Under the pieces are notes generated by a model, which saw only the letters and a program-made list of their open reading frames with translations, was not told where the DNA came from and made no database searches. Made by a program: the position numbers and the translations under genes. A stretch of DNA of 13,522 nt from Conidiobolus incongruus B7586 (taxonomy: Eukaryota > Entomophthoromycota > Entomophthoromycetes > Entomophthorales > Conidiobolaceae): contig JNEM01009217.1 of NCBI GenBank assembly GCA_000697335.1, positions 1 to 13,522 on the forward strand. The letters are read 5' to 3'. Shown one piece after another: positions 9,785-13,522 of this stretch; position 1 is the first letter of the stretch; each line of letters opens with the position of its first letter.

Positions 9785-10598
9785 ATGGCCGAACACTTAG
9801 CTTCAATTTATGGTACAGAAAAAGACAAGTAATAATAATTTCAATTTATTCTTTAATATTCACAATTTACTAACCTGTATTTAGAGTCAATTGTTCTTTC
9901 TACTTTAAAATCGGTGCCTGTCGACATGGAGATCGTTGCTCGCGTAAGCATGTTCACCCAAATTTTTCCCAGACTATTCTTTTGCCAAATGTCTACCAAA
10001 ATCCTACAATTAACAATCCTAATCCAATTTCTGACGCAGAACTCCAAAAGGATTTCGATATGTTTTACGAAGATATGTTTATTGAACTTAGCAAGTATGG
10101 GGAACTAGAAGAAATGAATATTTGCGATAACATTGGTGACCATTTAGTAGGTAATATTTATGCCAGATATAAATATGAGGAGGATGCTGGTAAAGCCGTT
10201 GAGGACTTGAATGAAAGATTTTTTGCAGGTAACTTTATTAAAAATATGTTTATAATACTGCCTTACTAACCAATTGATCTTTTAGGCCGTCCCATGTATG
10301 CTGAATTATCTCCTGTTACTGATTTTCGTGAAGGTAATAATTATTTTTTTTTAATTTTAATACATTTACTCATTTTTTAGCATGTTGTCGCCAATATGAA
10401 AATGGAGAATGTACACGCGGAGGTTTCTGTAATTTCATGCATTTGAAACACCCAACTCGCGAGCTAAAAAGAGAATTGATGATTGCTCAAAGAATGACGC
10501 TTAGAATGAAAAGGGAAGAGAAATATAAAGCAAGTCGTAGCAGAGATCGCAGCCACAGCCCTAGAAATCGCTCTCGCGATCGTGGTTATGATCGCTAA
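9785..10598 (+). CDS. U2AF1: U2AF small subunit (U2AF35), 3' splice-site recognition factor (four exons)
   Basis: Exons are 9785-9828, 9885-10228, 10286-10333 and 10381-10598; introns are 56, 57 and 47 bp. The product has 217 residues against about 240 in humans. U2AF35 binds the AG at the 3' splice site as partner of the large subunit U2AF65 and recruits the U2 snRNP. The N-terminus MAEHLASIYGTEKDKVNCSF is almost identical to the human one. Zinc finger 1 is C18-x8-C27-x5-C33-x3-H37, with Ser34 (a human leukaemia hotspot) conserved. A UHM/RRM follows with GDHLVGN, and then RPMYAELSPVTDFREA. Zinc finger 2 is C148-x7-C156-x5-C162-x3-H166. The tail ends in a short Arg/Ser region (about 198-217) instead of a long RS/glycine tail. 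The first two introns contain the perfect branch site TACTAAC (9868-9874 and 10264-10270). Confidence 0.97.
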
Positions 10599-11366
10599 TA
10601 ACCTTGCTAGATAATATTATATCTCCTATTCATTCTATATCTATTTTTATATATTACTCGAACCATTCATTATGAGTATTATATTAAATTTACCCATTTC
10701 ATCTAATTTATCTTTTATTTATCTTTATTTTAGCCTGTTTTTAGATTATAACCTGAATGTAACAGAAATATTTCTTTATATTTAGATTCGCCATTTTGCC
10801 ATATTTTCATCATTAAACTGTCTATACTCAAGTTAAATAAAAACATTTTTGATAACTCTTTAGATATTCTGACTTTGTTTTCTAATTTATATTTATTTTA
10901 CTATCAGGCATTATTAATCACATTGCCCAACACATTTCACTTACATGACTTCTGATTCTTTCTATTTAGGATCAAATAATTGATATGGAATCTAATTAAA
11001 ATCTCAATACTTAATCAGCTTATACTATTTTAAATCATAGACTCATTTTATTTAATTTATAATCATTCAGAAGAATATTATTTATTTTTGGGCTATATTT
11101 GATTATTTTATCACTTTAGTCAATTTTGGAATACTGTTAAATTAGTTAATATATATTATATATGATTATTATTCTTATTACCTTGAATTTGAAGTAATGG
11201 GAAATTTTTTAATTTCTGATTTTTCAAACATATTATTAGTTTGAAATGAATAAATATATACAAAGTTAATAAGAAATTATATATTTTTAAAATATATATA
11301 TATATATATATATTAATTTTTTTGATTAAAAAATTAACTTTTTAAAATTGGTTGTTTAATTTAATT
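10599..11366. other. AT-rich intergenic DNA downstream of the U2AF gene
   Basis: No gene is recognised. The 3' end of the U2AF transcript must lie here; an AATAAA at 10836-10841 is a possible but unproven poly(A) signal in such AT-rich DNA. A run of TA dinucleotides sits at about 11292-11312, just before the transposon fossil. Confidence 0.5.
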
Positions 11367-12186
11367 ATGCTTAAACTAAATAATAATCATCAAAAGTTTT
11401 TTATTTTAGTATTAGTAAAACTTAACTATAAACCTTGTAAAATTATTTGAAATTTATAAACAACTTTTAATAATAAAGTATTATCTAAATCAACAATTTA
11501 TCACTAGGTAAATTATTTTAAAGTTAAAAAAGAAATTATCTAAAACTTATTAAAATCTAAAAGATTAACTTTAACTGTTATTTTTTTTATTATTAATAAA
11601 GTGAAAAAATATATTAAAAAACACCTTTTTATTTTAGTTAAAAAATTATCTAAGTACTTTAATATTAGTTTTACAAGTATTTTTTATATATTAAAGTTTA
11701 AACTTAAATTAATAAATAAAAATATAAAATAAATACTTTATAATTTAACTAAAGCTTAAAAAAACTAGAGTAGTTATTATTAAACAAAACTTATTAAAAT
11801 ATTACTAGAAGCTTAAACTTTTATAATAAATAATTATAATTAAAGAATTTTAAATTTTTATATATAATCCTTTATTAAAACACAAATTAAAATGCTAGAT
11901 TAAGTTAAATTAACCCCCTCTACAAATCCCTTTAAATAAAAGTATTTTTAATTAGTGTTCTTAATATAATTTAAGAAAACCTATTATTTTACATAATAAT
12001 TATAAAATATATAAATTTAAAATTGTAAAAAACTTTCTAATTAAAAATAACTGGAAAAAACTACTATATTTAGTATATTTTTTAGATTATAACCTATATA
12101 ATTATAATTACTTTAGACAATTAAAAAACCAGTTTATAAGAAAGAAAATTTCTACAAGAAAATTTAATTAGTTTGTAAAATATTAA
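11367..12186 (+). mobile_element. Decayed mariner/IS630-Tc1-type DNA transposon (transposase remnant)
   Basis: Translation shows a transposase reading through many stops, with at least one frame change near 11757-11762. The N-terminal part (from an ATG at 11367) has helix-turn-helix-like text: KLNYKPCKII, then LSKSTIYH (about 11481-11504). A second block has IKKHLFILVKKLSKYFNISF. ILYNLTKA (about 11733-11756) and RVVIIKQNLLKYY (about 11768-11806) match the mariner segment 'VPHxLTxxQKxxRVxxxxxLL'. YNPLLKHKLKC (about 11863-11895) matches 'YNPETKxQSxxW'. Near the end, LDYNLYNYNYFRQLKNQF (from about 12082) matches the 'YSPDLAPCDYF..LK.QL' block that carries the last catalytic Asp; that residue appears to be Asn here. 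No terminal inverted repeats were found by eye. Very high A/T content and loss of C suggest heavy C-to-T decay, such as RIP or deamination of methylated C. Confidence 0.75.
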
Positions 12187-13359
12187 ATTTCAATTTTTAA
12201 TAAAAAGAACTATTTTTTAAGTGTTAAATCTTTGTTAAAAATATAATAAAAATTATTAATAATAAAAGAAACTATTAAATTTATATTATATTTTTATTTT
12301 TATATATTATAAATTAAAATATTTATTTATTTTGAATCACAAAAAATTCCCATTATTAAAAATACAGAGTAATATTATTATATAATAATATTTTAAATGA
12401 ACTTATAGCTAATCTGTGCCTTTTAATATTTCCTATTGTCAATTATTACTTTAAAAATATGTTTAATCTTACTTATTAAGGTTCAATAGTTTTATTATAG
12501 TGTTTTTTAATAATCAAAATTACAAGTATATTTTGTTATATGTTATTTGATATATCAATCTTTAATTTTCCTTTTCAACAAAATAATTAGATTTAAAACA
12601 TTTTTAAAATATAAGAATATTACAGTTTGATTTTATATAAAGTATTCAATTGATGTACTATATATTAATATTTAAATAATTATTTTAATTATCATTATAT
12701 TTAAACTCATAATATATTTATTTCAATATTTTTTAAATCATTTTACTTGTCAATTTGTATGTAAATAGTTTTGTATCACTTTTTGAATATTGAGTTGTTC
12801 ATAATCTGTTTAATCAATATTGAGCATAGATGCATAGCTTATAGGAATTTATTCGATCTTAATATTTGGTTTCTGATGATTGATATTAAAATATATAATA
12901 ATCATCACTCTTTGTTAACCATATTATTCAAAATAATTTTAATTTTTTTGGTTCGCTCAATTCCTATATAATATTAGAATAATTATTGGATTGATTAAAA
13001 TACAAATTAATTAATATAACTAACATTAATAAATTCTGGTTCTAATTATAATATACAATAAATACGAAAACAAATTTGATAAATTGAGCAAATAAGTTAT
13101 TTATATATAATTTTTTATTATTGTATTTTAAATAATTAGAAATTCAAATTTATGCAATAAATAATCTCATGATTTTACTCCAATAATTAATAAATGACAT
13201 TTTTCATTTTTGATCATTTAAACATGCTAATAAATATCAAAATTAGAGTTTAAATAAAACTAATAAGTTAATCTATTATTTTGCCAAATATATTCACTTA
13301 TAGTCATTTTATCTATAAAAATATTTTAATTTAAAAATTCAATATTATTATATTTAAAT
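12187..13359. other. AT-rich DNA between the two transposon copies
   Basis: No supported gene is seen. It may include the 3' end of the first transposon copy and other decayed repeats, but nothing is readable. An open frame at 12771-12971 is hydrophobic and compositionally ordinary, and I do not accept it as a gene. Confidence 0.5.
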
Positions 13360-13522
13360 ATATTTAAATTAAATAATGATTATCTAAAATCATTTATTTT
13401 AATATTATTAAAACTTAACCATAAATTATTTAAAATTATTCAAGATTTAAAAATATCTTATAGTGTTAATATTTTATCTAAACTTATCTTTTATTAATGG
13501 ATTTATCATTCAAAGCAAATAT
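13360..13522 (+). mobile_element. Second copy of the same mariner-like transposon, 5' part, cut by the window end
   Basis: DNA here aligns with 11367-11500 base by base for more than 100 bp; for example AAACTTAAC..ATAAA occurs in both copies. The translation keeps the pattern: KLNNDYLKSFILILLKLN against KLNNNHQKFFILVLVKLN in the first copy. It continues KIIQDLK and LSKLIFY, where the first copy has KII.NL and LSKSTIYH. It has fewer stops over this stretch than the first copy, so it may be somewhat younger or less mutated. It is in the same orientation, about 2 kb away, and runs off the window. Confidence 0.7.

Noticed and set aside
9914-10108. Alternative plus-strand frame inside the U2AF exon 2
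   Set aside because: The overlapping frame encodes the zinc finger and RRM of U2AF35, which settles the reading frame.
11292-11312. TA-dinucleotide run as a possible target-site duplication of the transposon
   Set aside because: Simple TA runs are common here (also near 9340-9360), and no matching inverted repeat was found on the other side.
12771-12971. Open frame of 66 codons with hydrophobic content
   Set aside because: It has no ATG at its start, no recognisable motif, and its Ile/Phe/Asn richness is what AT-rich DNA gives by chance.
1-13522. CRISPR arrays, bacterial operons, toxin-antitoxin or defence systems
   Set aside because: Spliceosomal introns run through all genes, and no spaced repeats or prokaryotic gene spacing is seen.

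Overview
The window is extremely AT-rich eukaryotic nuclear DNA carrying five intron-rich protein genes, one tRNA-like gene and fossils of a DNA transposon. Introns are very short (mostly 47-62 bp, GT..AG), two carry the perfect branch site TACTAAC, and the gene set (septin, GPI transamidase subunit, CHZ-motif chromatin protein, U2AF small subunit) fits an opisthokont. Compact introns, a Chz1-like motif and AT-dense, apparently decayed repeats make an early-diverging fungus the best guess. No species can be named from the sequence alone.

Layout: an AT-rich flank (1-860); an atypical tRNA-like gene with good internal A and B boxes (861-942); a four-exon ANKRD54-like ankyrin gene (+, 1185-2190); converging on it, the seven-exon GPI transamidase subunit GAA1 (-, 4645-2554). 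A 314-bp divergent promoter separates GAA1 from a five-exon acidic/basic nuclear protein ending in a CHZ motif (+, 4960-5765). This converges with a seven-exon septin (-, 8345-6735). A 1.4-kb gap precedes the four-exon splicing factor U2AF small subunit (+, 9785-10598). The last 2.9 kb is gene-poor and holds a heavily mutated mariner/IS630-like transposase (11367-12186) and the start of a second copy (13360 to the window edge).

Every spliced model was built by hand and closes in frame: 282, 591, 199, 417 and 217 residues. The genes are unrelated housekeeping functions (GPI anchoring at the ER, histone handling, cytoskeleton, splicing), not a pathway or operon. Several coding pieces are tiny (9, 20, 48 and 48 nt), so automatic models would easily be wrong. 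I see no previously undescribed system. The most notable points are the very small exons, introns that stay open in frame, the ANKRD54-like gene, the CHZ-terminated protein and the decayed transposon pair.
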